Positions 36,460 to 45,623 of a stretch of 64,000 bases of DNA are shown here, piece by piece (positions within the stretch are counted from its first letter, which is position 1; every line of letters starts with the position of its first letter). The position numbers and the translations under genes are program-made. Origin of the DNA: Virgibacillus proomii. Its GTDB lineage: Bacteria > Bacillota > Bacilli > Bacillales > Amphibacillaceae. The stretch covers positions 186,001-250,000 of the forward strand of contig NZ_JAHLNO010000004.1 of assembly GCF_018916875.1 (NCBI RefSeq), read 5' to 3'. Under the pieces are notes generated by a model that was not told the DNA's origin, searched no databases, and saw only the letters and a list, made by a program, of their open reading frames with translations.

Positions 36460-37020
36460 TTACTCGTCATGCTTTTGTTGCAAAACATCTAATGTAGCTT
36501 GTATATATTTAAGGTAGTTTTGTATTTTTGGCTCTTTTATCCATTTCATGATTGTAAAAATGGAAATAGAATGATCCATGGAATTTTTTCTTTCTTGAAT
36601 AGCTGCTATCAGCTCTTTTACTTCTTTTCTTTGATTAAGTAGTGATAGTTCGAAGAGTGATGCTTTAAGTTGTTCCAAGGATTGTTCATCTGCTAATACG
36701 TTTTTTATAAATAATGTAATTTGTTCCATAAGTTCAATTATTTGTAGAAGGATAGGAAGCTTTCCTAAGATGGTAATTAATGCTTCAAAAGATTCCTCAT
36801 TTATTTTTGATAGCTGAAAGCGTTGTTCAAAAGCTTTAATGGTGGCTGTATCCTTAGAAATATATTTAGAAAATTGGGTTATTTGTTCAATTGAATGAAA
36901 AGTGCGCTCTAATTCAGGTAACAGTCGAATCAAGTTTGTTAATGCACTCTGTATTTCTGGACGTGCCAGTTCTTCCATCCAGTCATGATTTGCTTGCAAA
37001 TTTGCAGCAGTCTTCGTCAT
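36460..37020 (-). CDS. DUF1641 family protein
   Basis: A 186-residue, mainly helical cytoplasmic protein rich in Leu, Glu and Gln. It has the DUF1641-type segments ALTNLIRLLPELERTF and ALITILGKLPILLQIIELM. The family is found next to sulfide:quinone oxidoreductases and formate dehydrogenase-like genes; its function is not established. It lies 21 bp after the SQR gene in the same operon, so a helper role to SQR is likely. Confidence 0.75.
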   Translation of the reverse strand: MTKTAANLQANHDWMEELARPEIQSALTNLIRLLPELERTFHSIEQITQFSKYISKDTATIKAFEQRFQLSKINEESFEALITILGKLPILLQIIELMEQITLFIKNVLADEQSLEQLKASLFELSLLNQRKEVKELIAAIQERKNSMDHSISIFTIMKWIKEPKIQNYLKYIQATLDVLQQKHDE

Positions 37021-37041
37021 TACCTCACCCCTCTTTGATTG

Positions 37042-38235
37042 TTACATGATCCCTTTAAGCATGCCGTCCCAATACATAATTGGAAGAAAATCCTTTTTCA
37101 TTAAATACATACTTTTCCGTTCAACTGCTTGGTTAAATGGCATAGACTCTTGTGGATTTTTGTCATAATCAAATTCAGCTAAAATTAAACGGTTATAGCC
37201 TGTTACCAGTGGGCAAGAACTGTATCCATCATAAGTCGCTTCAAATGGTTTTTCCTTCATTATCGCTATAAGATTATTAACTACTACCGGTGCTTGTTTA
37301 CGTATCGCAGCTCCCGTTTTAGAAGTAGGTAAATTACTGCAATCTCCAATGCCAAAGACATTTTCATAATGTACATGTTGTAACGTATGTGGGTGCACAT
37401 TCACCCAGCCGTTATCATCGGCAAGCGGGCTGTCTTTAATAAATGTTGGCGCTTGCATTGGCGGGGTAACGTGTAACATGGAGAAAGGTATTGTCTGCTG
37501 TTCCCTCGTGTCTAAATTTTCTAAGACCGCTTCTTTTGTATCTCCTCGCACTTCAATTAAATGATTGAGAAAATATGTTTTTATTTGCTTCCTGGATACT
37601 ATCTTTTCTAAAGCTTTACGGTATTTCAATACATCAAATATGGCTGAGTTTGCAGAAATAAATAGCATTTCCGCTTTGTCACGAATTCTTGCTTTTCTGA
37701 AAGCGTTGTCTGCAAGATACATAATTTTTTGAGGCGCTCCGCCACATTTTACAGGTGAGTTTGGGTGAGTGAAGATAGCATTACCACCAGAAAAATTACG
37801 AATGACTTCCCATGTATATTCGACATGTTCATAGGAGTAATTGCTGCAAACTTGATTTTTTCCCAGTGTGTCTTTTAATCCTTTAATTGCATCCCAATTG
37901 ACTTCAATTCCTGCCCCAACGATAAGATAATCATAATGGATTTCAGTTCCTTCGTTTGTGTATACACAATTATTTTCTGGATCAAAATTAGTTACCGCTT
38001 GTTGAATCCAATCAGCACCATCTGGTATAACGCTACGCATGGAACGCTTTGTTACTTCTTTCTTAGCGACTCCTGCCCCTACTAGAGTCCATAATGGTTG
38101 ATAATAATGAACTTCTGCAGGATCTATAATCGCGATTGCTTGTTCAAACCCTTTTGAATATCGAAGGAGTTGAGCAGCAACTGTAATTCCTGCAGTACCA
38201 CCCCCAACTATAACAACTCGATAATGTGTTGCCAT
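37042..38235 (-). CDS. sqr: Sulfide:quinone oxidoreductase (SQR)
   Basis: A 397-residue FAD-dependent membrane-associated oxidoreductase that oxidises sulfide and passes electrons to quinone. The FAD loop VVIVGGGTAGITVAAQL lies at residues 7-23, the second dinucleotide motif at YLIVGAGIEVNW, and FGIGDCSNLPTSKTGAAIRKQ near 296. Cys at about 128 (QVCSNYSY), 163 (VKCGGAP) and 341 (SSCPLVTGY) are available for persulfide chemistry. The product sulfane sulfur would pass to the CstB-like enzyme nearby. AAGGGGGATTTATAT precedes the ATG. Confidence 0.88.
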   Translation of the reverse strand: MATHYRVVIVGGGTAGITVAAQLLRYSKGFEQAIAIIDPAEVHYYQPLWTLVGAGVAKKEVTKRSMRSVIPDGADWIQQAVTNFDPENNCVYTNEGTEIHYDYLIVGAGIEVNWDAIKGLKDTLGKNQVCSNYSYEHVEYTWEVIRNFSGGNAIFTHPNSPVKCGGAPQKIMYLADNAFRKARIRDKAEMLFISANSAIFDVLKYRKALEKIVSRKQIKTYFLNHLIEVRGDTKEAVLENLDTREQQTIPFSMLHVTPPMQAPTFIKDSPLADDNGWVNVHPHTLQHVHYENVFGIGDCSNLPTSKTGAAIRKQAPVVVNNLIAIMKEKPFEATYDGYSSCPLVTGYNRLILAEFDYDKNPQESMPFNQAVERKSMYLMKKDFLPIMYWDGMLKGIM

Positions 38236-38306
38236 ATAAATCCCCCTTGATTTTAGCTAGGTATAATTCGTACATATACACATCTATTGTATGACAGGGC
38301 TGCTAT

Positions 38307-38324
38307 AAAATACTATAGGGGGTT
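38307..38324. promoter_or_regulatory. Possible CsoR/CstR-like half-palindrome before sqr
   Basis: AAATACTATAGGGGGTTT recalls the palindrome at 17458-17481 (both contain CTATAGGGG) but is less symmetrical. Its position, about 70 bp before the sqr start, fits an operator. Weak evidence. Confidence 0.35.
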
Positions 38325-38532
38325 TCCCTTATTTTTCTTAGTGACATGTATAAGTGTTAAAAGTAACTTGATAATTACTTTTAGTAAAAGGTAAACGTAT
38401 AATAAATAAGGTTGTTCGTCGTTTTATATATAAGAATTAAAACGATTGTTATACTCTTAGCATTTTACCTATAATAATCTTATTAAGATTTGAAACGATA
38501 AAACTTACTGTACTGTAAAGGAGTAATTTCCA

Positions 38533-39177
38533 ATGATAGAGCAAAGCCCACTGCAACCGACTAGAGTTATTCACTTATTTGATCAACAGTTAAAAGGGGA
38601 ATGGAAAATGCGTAAGAAATATACATTTAAAAAAGGGGAGCAAGTTACTTATCCATATAAATTAACAGAGCATATTTATTTAATTATGGAAGGTGACATA
38701 CGAATTTTTCACCTACATCAAGATGGAAAGGAATGCGTGTTAGGCATTTTAACTGCCGGTGATTTTATCGATTTAGCTAGCATTTTCACTACCGAAGAAA
38801 GTGATGCATATGCTATCGCGTTAACGACTGTTTCCGTTGTAAAAGTAGAAAAGCAAGAAATACTGGATGCCGTTGCGCATACTCCAGAGTTGTCTTTAGC
38901 GTTATTAAAGCATTTTTCTAATCAATTACATGAAGTTGTTCGTATTTTAGAACAAGTCGCTTATGATAAGGTAGAAGAGCGTTTATGGAACTCCTTACAT
39001 AAATGGAAAAATAAAAAGGAAGAGAAAGGCGGCTGGTATCCTCTCCCCAAATATCTCACCCATAAAGATATGGCTGGAATGATTGCGTCAACTAGAGAAA
39101 CGGTCACGTTCTTAATCAATAAATGGGTACAACAAGGGATGATAAAAAACGATAAACACCAGCTCTGGATAAAGTGA
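38533..39177 (+). CDS. Crp/Fnr-family transcriptional regulator
   Basis: A 214-residue regulator with an N-terminal cyclic-nucleotide-binding-type beta-roll (about residues 25-130, IYLIMEGDIRIF and LTAGDFIDLASIF) and a C-terminal winged helix (LTHKDMAGMIASTRETVTFLI). Only one Cys is present, so an FNR-type iron-sulfur cluster is unlikely. It is divergent from sqr with about 300 bp between them and probably regulates the sulfur genes. AAAGGAGTAATTTCCA precedes the ATG. Confidence 0.85.
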   Translation: MIEQSPLQPTRVIHLFDQQLKGEWKMRKKYTFKKGEQVTYPYKLTEHIYLIMEGDIRIFHLHQDGKECVLGILTAGDFIDLASIFTTEESDAYAIALTTVSVVKVEKQEILDAVAHTPELSLALLKHFSNQLHEVVRILEQVAYDKVEERLWNSLHKWKNKKEEKGGWYPLPKYLTHKDMAGMIASTRETVTFLINKWVQQGMIKNDKHQLWIK

Positions 39178-39179
39178 AG

Positions 39180-39405
39180 CTTCATTCCGTGGGGCTTTTC
39201 TTTCATCCCCTACTAATAGAAGTAGAACTAACATCTTAAACGTTTTGAAAAAACGTGATGGTTCGCTACCAAAGTTTCTCTACCCTTGAAAAACCACGAT
39301 GTATTGCTATCGAAGCTTTCCCCTATCGAACGAATCGGGCTTAGACTTCGGCATATTTCTCTGTACCTCTTGAAGTGGGAGTCTTTCAGCACCTGAGATG
39401 CTAGA
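39180..39405 (-). repeat. Modular hairpin repeat, inverted degenerate copy
   Basis: Read on the minus strand it contains a CAGGTGCTG start, GACTCCCACTTCAAGA, the GCCCGATTCGTTCGATAG anchor, and the core ATAGCAATACATCGTGG followed by TTTTTCAAGG. The terminal part matches the CTTCATTCCGTGGGG region near 39180. It lies just downstream of the Crp-type gene. Confidence 0.6.
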
Positions 39406-39501
39406 TAAAAAAGTTGGATAATGTAAGGAAGCTTACATTCATTTTTAAGCCAACCTTGTAAGATGTATGTAGATGAAACCACTACATTGGAGGAATAAAT
39501 C

Positions 39502-39993
39502 ATGAATGGAATTAATTTTGAAGCAGTAGAGCAAACAACAAAGGTGATTAAAGAGAATCCATCACAAAAAATGCGTCATTGGCATGCAAAGGTAACTTGG
39601 GAATCAGGAGTGAAGAACAACGTACAAATTCGTGATTTTAAGCCAATTACGATGGATGAGCCAGTACCATTAGGTGGCACGGATGAAGGTGCTAATCCAG
39701 TAGAGATGTTAATAGGAACCGCAGGCAGCTGCTTTGCCATTACGTTTGAAGTACTTGCCAGTCAACAAGGAATTACATTGGAAGTAGTAGAAGTGGATGT
39801 AGAAGCAGATCTAAATGCTGCCGTATTTTTAGGATTAGAAGAAGGAGACGGTGGAATATTACAACCAACCATCCGCTTAAAAGCAAAAACTTCGGCACAA
39901 AAAGAGCAAGTGAAGGAAATTGCAGAGACTGCATTGCAAAAATCTCCAGTACTAGCTAGTATGAAAGCAAAATTACAACTAGAAATCAACTAG
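39502..39993 (+). CDS. OsmC-family peroxiredoxin-like protein
   Basis: A 163-residue OsmC/Ohr-type protein. The conserved Cys is in IGTAGSCFAITFEVLA near residue 79. The upstream segment PVPLGGTDEGANPVEMLIG carries the usual substrate-site residues. The second family Cys is not evident in its usual form, so it is closer to the general OsmC/YhfA group than to Ohr. Detoxification of organic peroxides or handling of persulfides fits the sulfur neighbourhood. TTGGAGGAATAAATC precedes the ATG. Confidence 0.82.
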   Translation: MNGINFEAVEQTTKVIKENPSQKMRHWHAKVTWESGVKNNVQIRDFKPITMDEPVPLGGTDEGANPVEMLIGTAGSCFAITFEVLASQQGITLEVVEVDVEADLNAAVFLGLEEGDGGILQPTIRLKAKTSAQKEQVKEIAETALQKSPVLASMKAKLQLEIN

Positions 39994-40017
39994 TTTTTTA
40001 TAACATATACGGACAAC

Positions 40018-40053
40018 AAATCACCTCCAATTTACTAATGTTGGAGGTGATTT
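40018..40053 (+). terminator. Terminator after osmC-like gene
   Basis: AAATCACCTCCAA and TTGGAGGTGATTT form a perfect 13-bp stem with a ten-base loop, 25 bp after the stop. Confidence 0.85.
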
Positions 40054-40149
40054 ATTGTACCTATTCCATGGTGGATAACTGTTTTAAAGTAATGTGTTTT
40101 CTAGTCAATGACAAGCAAACTTCGCTCTCTTTCCTAAGATAAGTTAATA

Positions 40150-40240
40150 TCAGCTCGAATTTAAAGGAAGGCCGACTAAAAGCGGGCTTGCCGCTCAGGC
40201 GTCGGCATCCCCCTGTTGTAGGGGCATGTTCCTTTATCCC
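40150..40240. repeat. Three-way-junction repeat, copy 2
   Basis: TAAAGGAA pairs with TTCCTTTA as the outer stem. GCCGAC pairs with GTCGGC and encloses GCGG/CCGC. CCCCC and GGGG form the third arm. This copy pairs more perfectly than the one at 18316, with compensating differences. Confidence 0.65.
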
Positions 40241-40400
40241 GAATGTAAGAACGTGCTTTTCTCATTTATGTTTTACGAACATAATGAGAAAAACAACTTC
40301 TAAAGTCCCAATCGTTTAAAGGACTTTAGGTTATACTCTTGCCGTACTAACATTCAAAGAGAAAAGCACTCCTTGAATGAAATTTCACTTTATCTCTGAC
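40236..40400 (+). repeat. Modular hairpin repeat, divergent copy
   Basis: TTTATCCCGAATGTAAG aligns with the usual left anchor. Hairpin 1 is replaced by an unrelated but strong stem: TTTTCTCATTTATGTT pairs with AACATAATGAGAAAA. The middle anchor (CCCAATCGTTTAAAGGAC) and hairpin 2 (CATTCAA with TTGAATG) follow, ending AAATTTCACTTTAT. It directly follows the three-way-junction repeat. Confidence 0.65.
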
Positions 40401-40611
40401 AGAAGCTCTCTTAAGTACGACGCTAACGAGCGCTTCTATTTTTTATTCTTTTGTCTATAAATTGTAGATAAAAGTACAAATTTTCCTAGTATTCTTGACC
40501 TAGGTTCTTTTATAATAAGAATAACAAGGGGCAGAAGGGGTGTTCTTTTAAGATTGGCACTGGAAAGGAAAAGAGTTAGTAGCATAACTAACAGATAAGG
40601 GGGAGAGCTAA

Positions 40612-41904
40612 ATGTTTTTTAAACAAAATAGACAAGAAAAGAAATGGTTAAAGACCTTTTCTGATGTAGAAGTAGTCATCAACATACATGATGCTGCCGT
40701 TTTACAGAAGATGGAGATGATAAATCTTACGAAAACAGATATGAAACGAATAAAAAGCTTGCAACCACTTGTAATGGAAAATATTGATTTGTTTGTTGAT
40801 TCATTTTACTCGACTATTTTACGATTTAACCATTTAAGGCGAATCATTGAGAAGTATAGTACGATTGACCAGTTACGATTAACATTAAAGCAATATGTAA
40901 GTGAATTATTTGCAGCAGAGATAAATCATAAATTTTTGGAAAAACGGTTCAATATTGCCAGGACTCACTATCGTATTGGTTTACAGCCTGCTTGGTATAT
41001 GGGAGCATATCAAAATTTACACAACACGATTATTGCAACCATTTATGAAGAGATGAAGAATACGGAAGATCTTCATGCTATACTTGTTGCTGTTAATAAA
41101 ATAATGAGCTTTGAGCAGCAAATTGTATTAGAAGCCTATGAACAGGAAAACATAAAAAAAATGCAAGCAAAATATGAAGAAGGAAAAGACTGGCTTAAAG
41201 ATAAAATGACTTCCGTAAGTGAGGGACTTGTAGCATTTGCTGAAGAAAATCACACCTCTGCAGAAACATTAAGTACAAATATTAATGAAGTGAATAAAGT
41301 CACAGAAAAAAGCACGTATCAAGCAGAAAAAGCCAGAGCTAAGGCTTTAGAAGGTCAAAGTCAATTAGACCAACTGATTAACAGCGTGAGCTACATGGAA
41401 ACAATGATAAAGCAAATCACACAATTTTTGTCGGAATTCGATAAATCTTCTAGTGAAATCGCCAATATCATTTCAATTGTACAAAAAATTGCCGATCAAA
41501 CGAATTTACTTGCCTTGAATTCATCAATAGAAGCAGCAAGGGCAGGAATACATGGCAGCGGTTTCGCAGTAGTTTCACAAGAAATAGGTAAGCTAGCAGA
41601 ACAGACAAAGCAGTCGATAACGCAGATAACCTCATTAATCACAACCTCTAAGGAAATTAGGAAACATACAAAAGCAGCCATCAATGAAATAGAACACGCG
41701 GTTGAAACAAGTGTGTCTTCTACGGAAGCTACCCAACAATCTTTTCAGCATCTTATAAATACAATACAGGTTAATGAAAAGGCAATTAAAACAGTTTTAA
41801 AGGAAATAGAAGATTTAAAACAAGTAGTTCAAGAAATGGAACGAGCTACTTCGAGTGTTGTCGCCGCTGCTGAGCAGTTAAATGAAGCAGCGACGAAGGC
41901 ATAA
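40612..41904 (+). CDS. hemAT: Globin-coupled aerotaxis sensor HemAT
   Basis: A 430-residue soluble chemoreceptor. The N-terminal protoglobin domain (about residues 30-185) carries the heme-binding His in [20 protein letters not shown] near residue 119. The C-terminal coiled coil has the MCP signalling tip [20 protein letters not shown] near 290-310 and [13 protein letters not shown]. No membrane segment is present. HemAT binds oxygen and signals through CheA/CheW to steer the cell. The B. subtilis protein is 432 residues. GGGGGAGAGCTAA precedes the ATG. Confidence 0.93.
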   Translation: MFFKQNRQEKKWLKTFSDVEVVINIHDAAVLQKMEMINLTKTDMKRIKSLQPLVMENIDLFVDSFYSTILRFNHLRRIIEKYSTIDQLRLTLKQYVSELFAAEINHKFLEKRFNIARTHYRIGLQPAWYMGAYQNLHNTIIATIYEEMKNTEDLHAILVAVNKIMSFEQQIVLEAYEQENIKKMQAKYEEGKDWLKDKMTSVSEGLVAFAEENHTSAETLSTNINEVNKVTEKSTYQAEKARAKALEGQSQLDQLINSVSYMETMIKQITQFLSEFDKSSSEIANIISIVQKIADQTNLLALNSSIEAARAGIHGSGFAVVSQEIGKLAEQTKQSITQITSLITTSKEIRKHTKAAINEIEHAVETSVSSTEATQQSFQHLINTIQVNEKAIKTVLKEIEDLKQVVQEMERATSSVVAAAEQLNEAATKA

Positions 41905-42248
41905 TAAACAAAGGGTGTATTCAAAATAGAGGATTAAAAAACTAATATCTAAGAGCAAAATTGCGATGTATCGCTATCTACGTTTTTTGGCCTTGTAAAT
42001 TGGGGGAAGTGTCACTACCCGAGGTTATTCTTATCCTGTTGAACGGCGAGATTAGCTCGTCCATTCGTTGAAATTTGCTGTTTCATCATTTTTAGCGTGC
42101 TTTTGGAACACCTCTAAAAGAGCAAAAACAAAGATCGTTGATTAGGCTAACATAAAAATATAATCATGGTTTTAATATAATAATACTTTACGTAGCACCG
42201 TTTCGTTATGTAAAATAACAAGTATATACGGGAGTGTAGGAGGTAACT
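41905..42248. other. Intergenic region with a repeat fragment
   Basis: A short inverted fragment of the hairpin repeat is visible at 41963-41988 (GCGATGTATCGCTATCTACG). No gene is supported. The promoter of the marR-like gene likely lies within the last 100 bp. Confidence 0.4.
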
Positions 42249-42704
42249 TTGTTGAAAACGAATGAGACAAAAGCTTCAATCGACAGGATAGAAAAGCGCA
42301 TGCGCTATATCTCTGGAATTATTAAACAAAAGGGAAGAAAAATTCTAAATAACTACCCAATTACATCTCCGCAATTCGTTGCGTTACAGTGGCTATTGGA
42401 AGAAGGAGATTTAACGATCGGCGAGCTTTCTAACCGGATTAGTTTAGCTTTTAGTACGACAACAGATTTAGTCGATCGAATGGAGAAAAATGGGCTTGTG
42501 GAAAGAGTAAGAGACACTAATGATCGGCGAGTCGTTCGTATTCATGTACTCAACAAAGGAAAGACAATTATTCACGAAGTTATCGGAAAGCGACAACAAT
42601 ATCTTGGGGAAGTATTGGAAAACTTTTCGGAGGAACAAATAGAGCAACTTTATGATTTACTTTCCTATTTACATGAACAAATGAAGGAAGTAGAGAAAAA
42701 ATAA
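42249..42704 (+). CDS. ysmB: MarR-family regulator (YsmB)
   Basis: A 151-residue winged-helix protein with ITSPQFVALQWLLEEGDLTI, LSNRISLAFSTTTDLVDRME and the wing VRDTNDRRVVRIHVL. It lies 21 bp before the glutamate racemase gene, the same arrangement as ysmB-racE in B. subtilis. Its targets are not known. TTG start after AGGAGGTAACTT. Confidence 0.85.
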   Translation: MLKTNETKASIDRIEKRMRYISGIIKQKGRKILNNYPITSPQFVALQWLLEEGDLTIGELSNRISLAFSTTTDLVDRMEKNGLVERVRDTNDRRVVRIHVLNKGKTIIHEVIGKRQQYLGEVLENFSEEQIEQLYDLLSYLHEQMKEVEKK

Positions 42705-42725
42705 ACTTCAAGAAGAGGCGATATT

Positions 42726-43550
42726 GTGAAGCAAGCAATAGGAGTCATTGACTCGGGGGTAGGAGGCTTAACAGTAGCATATGAACTAATGCGTCAGCTC
42801 CCTAAAGAAAAATTGATTTACGTAGGGGATCAAGCGAGATGCCCGTACGGTCCAAGATCAGCAGAAGAAGTAAAACAATTCACATGGGAAATGGTTGATT
42901 TTTTATTAGAAAAAGATATTAAGATGTTAGTCGTTGCTTGTAATACAGCAACGGCATTTACGCTAGCTTCTTTGAAAAAACATTTAAGTATCCCAGTTAT
43001 TGGTGTGATTCAGCCAGGTGCCAGAGCGGCGATTAAATTTACTAAAAATAACCGAATTGGGATTATTGGTACAGAAGGAACGATTCGCAGTAATGCTTAC
43101 ACGCTAGCTTTAAAAAATATTAAAAAAGAGCTGGAAATCCGTGCACAAGCTTGTCCGATGTTTGTACCGATGGTAGAACAGGGCATTTTAGAAGGTCCTA
43201 AAGCAAAACAAGTAGTAGCAGATGCTCTAGAACCATTAATGGAGCATAATCAGATGGATACGCTTATTTTAGGGTGCACCCATTACCCGCTGTTGAAAGA
43301 TACAATTCAATCCGTTGTTGGTGAACAGGTGACAATTATTTCTTCCAGTGAGGAAACTGCAAGAGAGACAAGTACTATTTTAGAAGTGCATAACCTTCTA
43401 AACCATGATGAAGTATTTCCAGTTCACCAATTTTATACGACAGGAGAGCTGGATATGTTTATTCAAATTTCGGAACGGATTTTTAAAGAGCCAAATTTGC
43501 AAATGATTACTATAAAAAAAGCAACCCTACCACAAATGCAAGATTCTTAA
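42726..43550 (+). CDS. racE: Glutamate racemase
   Basis: A 274-residue cofactor-independent racemase that makes D-glutamate for peptidoglycan. The start IGVIDSGVGGLTVAYELMRQ and the two catalytic Cys motifs (VVACNTATAFT near residue 75 and LGCTHYPLL near 185) are intact, with the substrate residues CPYGPRS present. GTG start after AAGAGGCGATATT. A terminator overlaps its stop codon region, separating it from gerM. Confidence 0.95.
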   Translation: MKQAIGVIDSGVGGLTVAYELMRQLPKEKLIYVGDQARCPYGPRSAEEVKQFTWEMVDFLLEKDIKMLVVACNTATAFTLASLKKHLSIPVIGVIQPGARAAIKFTKNNRIGIIGTEGTIRSNAYTLALKNIKKELEIRAQACPMFVPMVEQGILEGPKAKQVVADALEPLMEHNQMDTLILGCTHYPLLKDTIQSVVGEQVTIISSSEETARETSTILEVHNLLNHDEVFPVHQFYTTGELDMFIQISERIFKEPNLQMITIKKATLPQMQDS

Positions 43551-43572
43551 CCAGAATCTTGCATTTTTTCGT
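43534..43572 (+). terminator. Terminator of racE
   Basis: AAATGCAAGATTCT pairs perfectly with AGAATCTTGCATTT, followed by Ts. The left arm lies inside the last codons of racE. Confidence 0.9.
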
Positions 43573-43645
43573 TTTAAAATTTCAGTGCTTATCATATTGA
43601 GATTTTTAAACCTGCCTTACTTCAAATATCTTATTATTTTAGATG

Positions 43646-44165
43646 ATTATGTAAGAAAAACGGCTCCTAAATGTCCGATTCGTTTCATTTACTAGGACAG
43701 AGTTGCTACGATAGCACTACATCGCACGCAGAAAAAGCGTTCTTCTTTTTCAAGGACAAGGAAAGCTACGACAGCGATACATCGCACGCAGAAAAAGCGC
43801 TTTTCTTTTTCAAGGACAAGGAAAGCTACGACAGCGATACATCGCACGCAGAAAAAGCGCTTTTCTTTTTCAAGGACAAGTAAAGCTACGACAGCGATAC
43901 ATCGCACGCAGAAAAAGCGCTTTTCTTTTTCAAGGACATGGAACGCTACGACAGCGATACATCGCGATTTTTCAAGGACAAGTAAAGCTTCATTATCGGT
44001 ACATCGCTTTTTTATTAAAAGCTTAGGCAGTAATACATCGTGGTTATTAAGGACGTCCGAGATTTTGCCTTTATTCTGTTCAAGATAAAAATACTTCTTG
44101 AATAAAGTTTTCCTTTACTAGGGGGTTCTGCGTCAAAGACTTGGTTTCAGACAAGTTTTCTAATA
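43646..44165 (+). repeat. Largest repeat copy with a 60-bp tandem array
   Basis: The CGGCTCCTAAATGTCCGATT anchor starts the copy. About four and a half units of exactly 60 bp follow (roughly 43693-43965). Each has AGCTACGACAGCGATACATC and a GAAAAAG..CTTTTTC hairpin; adjacent units differ at only a few positions. The GAGATTTTGCC anchor, a weak hairpin 2 (TTATTC/GAATAA) and an AGACTTGG..CAAGTTTTCT hairpin close it. It occupies nearly the whole racE-gerM gap. Reading frames open on both strands are an artefact of the 60-bp period. Confidence 0.85.
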
Positions 44166-44229
44166 AGCTTGGTCTATTTTACTGTGTGCTTGTATATATA
44201 TAGTACAAACTATCGTAGGAGGGGAATAC

Positions 44230-45300
44230 ATGCATAAGCGCGGAATACTAATAGCTGGTATGGTCACTTTTTCCATGATTTTAACCGGGTGCTTTCAAGG
44301 GGAACAGTCTTTGGAGGAAGAAATGGATCCACCACAAAATGCAAAGCCCGTTGATAAATTGGATGAATCTAAAAATGACAAGCAGCAGGGAGAAGAAGAT
44401 AAAAAAACAGCAAGTGAAACGGTTGCACGTGAATTATATTTATTAGATGCCAATGGAATGGTAGCTTCGCAAACTTTGGAATTACCGACTCCAGATTCAT
44501 ATACGGTAGCTTCACAAGTATTGCAATATTTAGTGAAGGATGGTCCTGTTTCTGAACTGCTGCCTAATGGCTTTCAAGCTGTATTGCCAGCAGGAACAGA
44601 GGTACTGGGAGTAAATTTGCAAGAGGATGGTACGATTGTAGTTGATTTATCAAAAGAATTTGCTAATTATGAAGCAGAAGATGAGAAAAAAATTCTTGAA
44701 GCTATCACATACTCGTTAACACAATTTGAAAATGTAAAAAGTGTTCAGTTGCAGATGCAAGGAAAGGCGCTAAAGGAAATGCCAGTGGATGGTACCCCAA
44801 TTGGTAAAGGATATTCACGAGCTAATGGTATTAATGTAAGTGACGAAGGAGCAGCAAATTTAATTGAAAGTCAAACAGTTACGATGTTCTACCCAGCTGA
44901 ACATAACGAAAATCGCTATTATGTACCTGTAACTCAATATGTGGAGCAAAAGGAAGATATTGATGAATTACGCGCAGTTGTTGAAAAGCTTATTGAGGGG
45001 CCGGGGCTGGAAAAGAATGTGACACAAGTATTTGACCCTAAAACAACATTGACAAATAATCCTTCCTTAAAAGATGGTATTTTACATTTAGAGTTTAATG
45101 ATGAAATATTGATGGATGGTAAAAAATCAGTTATTTCTGATGAAGTGATGGAAACGATTGTACGAACAATGACGGAAATAAATGGAGTAGATGCTGTACA
45201 AGTTGGCGTAGAAAATGTAGAAAAGCTAGTAAATGAAAATGGAGAAGCTTATACAAAACCAGTAACAAAAGAACAATTCACACCGACAGAAAAATTATAA
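44230..45300 (+). CDS. gerM: Spore germination lipoprotein GerM
   Basis: A 356-residue lipoprotein with a lipobox ending LTGC at Cys 21. An acidic linker is followed by two GerMN domains (about residues 75-190 and 215-345), recognisable from SELLPNGFQAVLPAGTEVLGV and YVEQKEDIDELRAVVEKLIEGP. GerM acts in sporulation and germination in B. subtilis, where it lies between racE and rph as here. AGGAGGGGAATAC precedes the ATG. Confidence 0.92.
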   Translation: MHKRGILIAGMVTFSMILTGCFQGEQSLEEEMDPPQNAKPVDKLDESKNDKQQGEEDKKTASETVARELYLLDANGMVASQTLELPTPDSYTVASQVLQYLVKDGPVSELLPNGFQAVLPAGTEVLGVNLQEDGTIVVDLSKEFANYEAEDEKKILEAITYSLTQFENVKSVQLQMQGKALKEMPVDGTPIGKGYSRANGINVSDEGAANLIESQTVTMFYPAEHNENRYYVPVTQYVEQKEDIDELRAVVEKLIEGPGLEKNVTQVFDPKTTLTNNPSLKDGILHLEFNDEILMDGKKSVISDEVMETIVRTMTEINGVDAVQVGVENVEKLVNENGEAYTKPVTKEQFTPTEKL

Positions 45301-45305
45301 CTCAA

Positions 45306-45334
45306 GGGAGGCTTATCGATTAGGCCTCTTTTTT
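45306..45334 (+). terminator. Terminator of gerM
   Basis: GGAGGC pairs with GCCTCT around TTATCGATTAG, followed by a T run. Confidence 0.75.
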
Positions 45335-45623
45335 CTTGTCTTTAAAATTCATATAGGTCACCCTGCTAAATATCATGTATTTCTATAGTGCTTTTGATAA
45401 AAAATATGTTAAGCTAAGGATTGTACAAGGAGGAATAAGTCTGAAATAACCTATAATTACTTTTTAAATTAAAACGACATACCAAATAAGCCATCACAGA
45501 TGACTTTTAAAAAAATTATAAACGGGATAGCATTTATCTAAGTTACTGTAGTTTCCGGCATAGCAATACGAAAACTTTGAGATTTTGTAAGGGCAATAGC
45601 TTGTTCTACCGTTATCTCACGAT

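Noticed and set aside
43671-43907. Open frames of about 70 residues on both strands over the 60-bp array
   Set aside because: They arise because the repeat period is a multiple of three; no ribosome site, and the same sequence recurs in non-coding copies.
43693-43979. CRISPR array
   Set aside because: Units are contiguous 60-bp copies with no unique spacers, and no cas genes are nearby.
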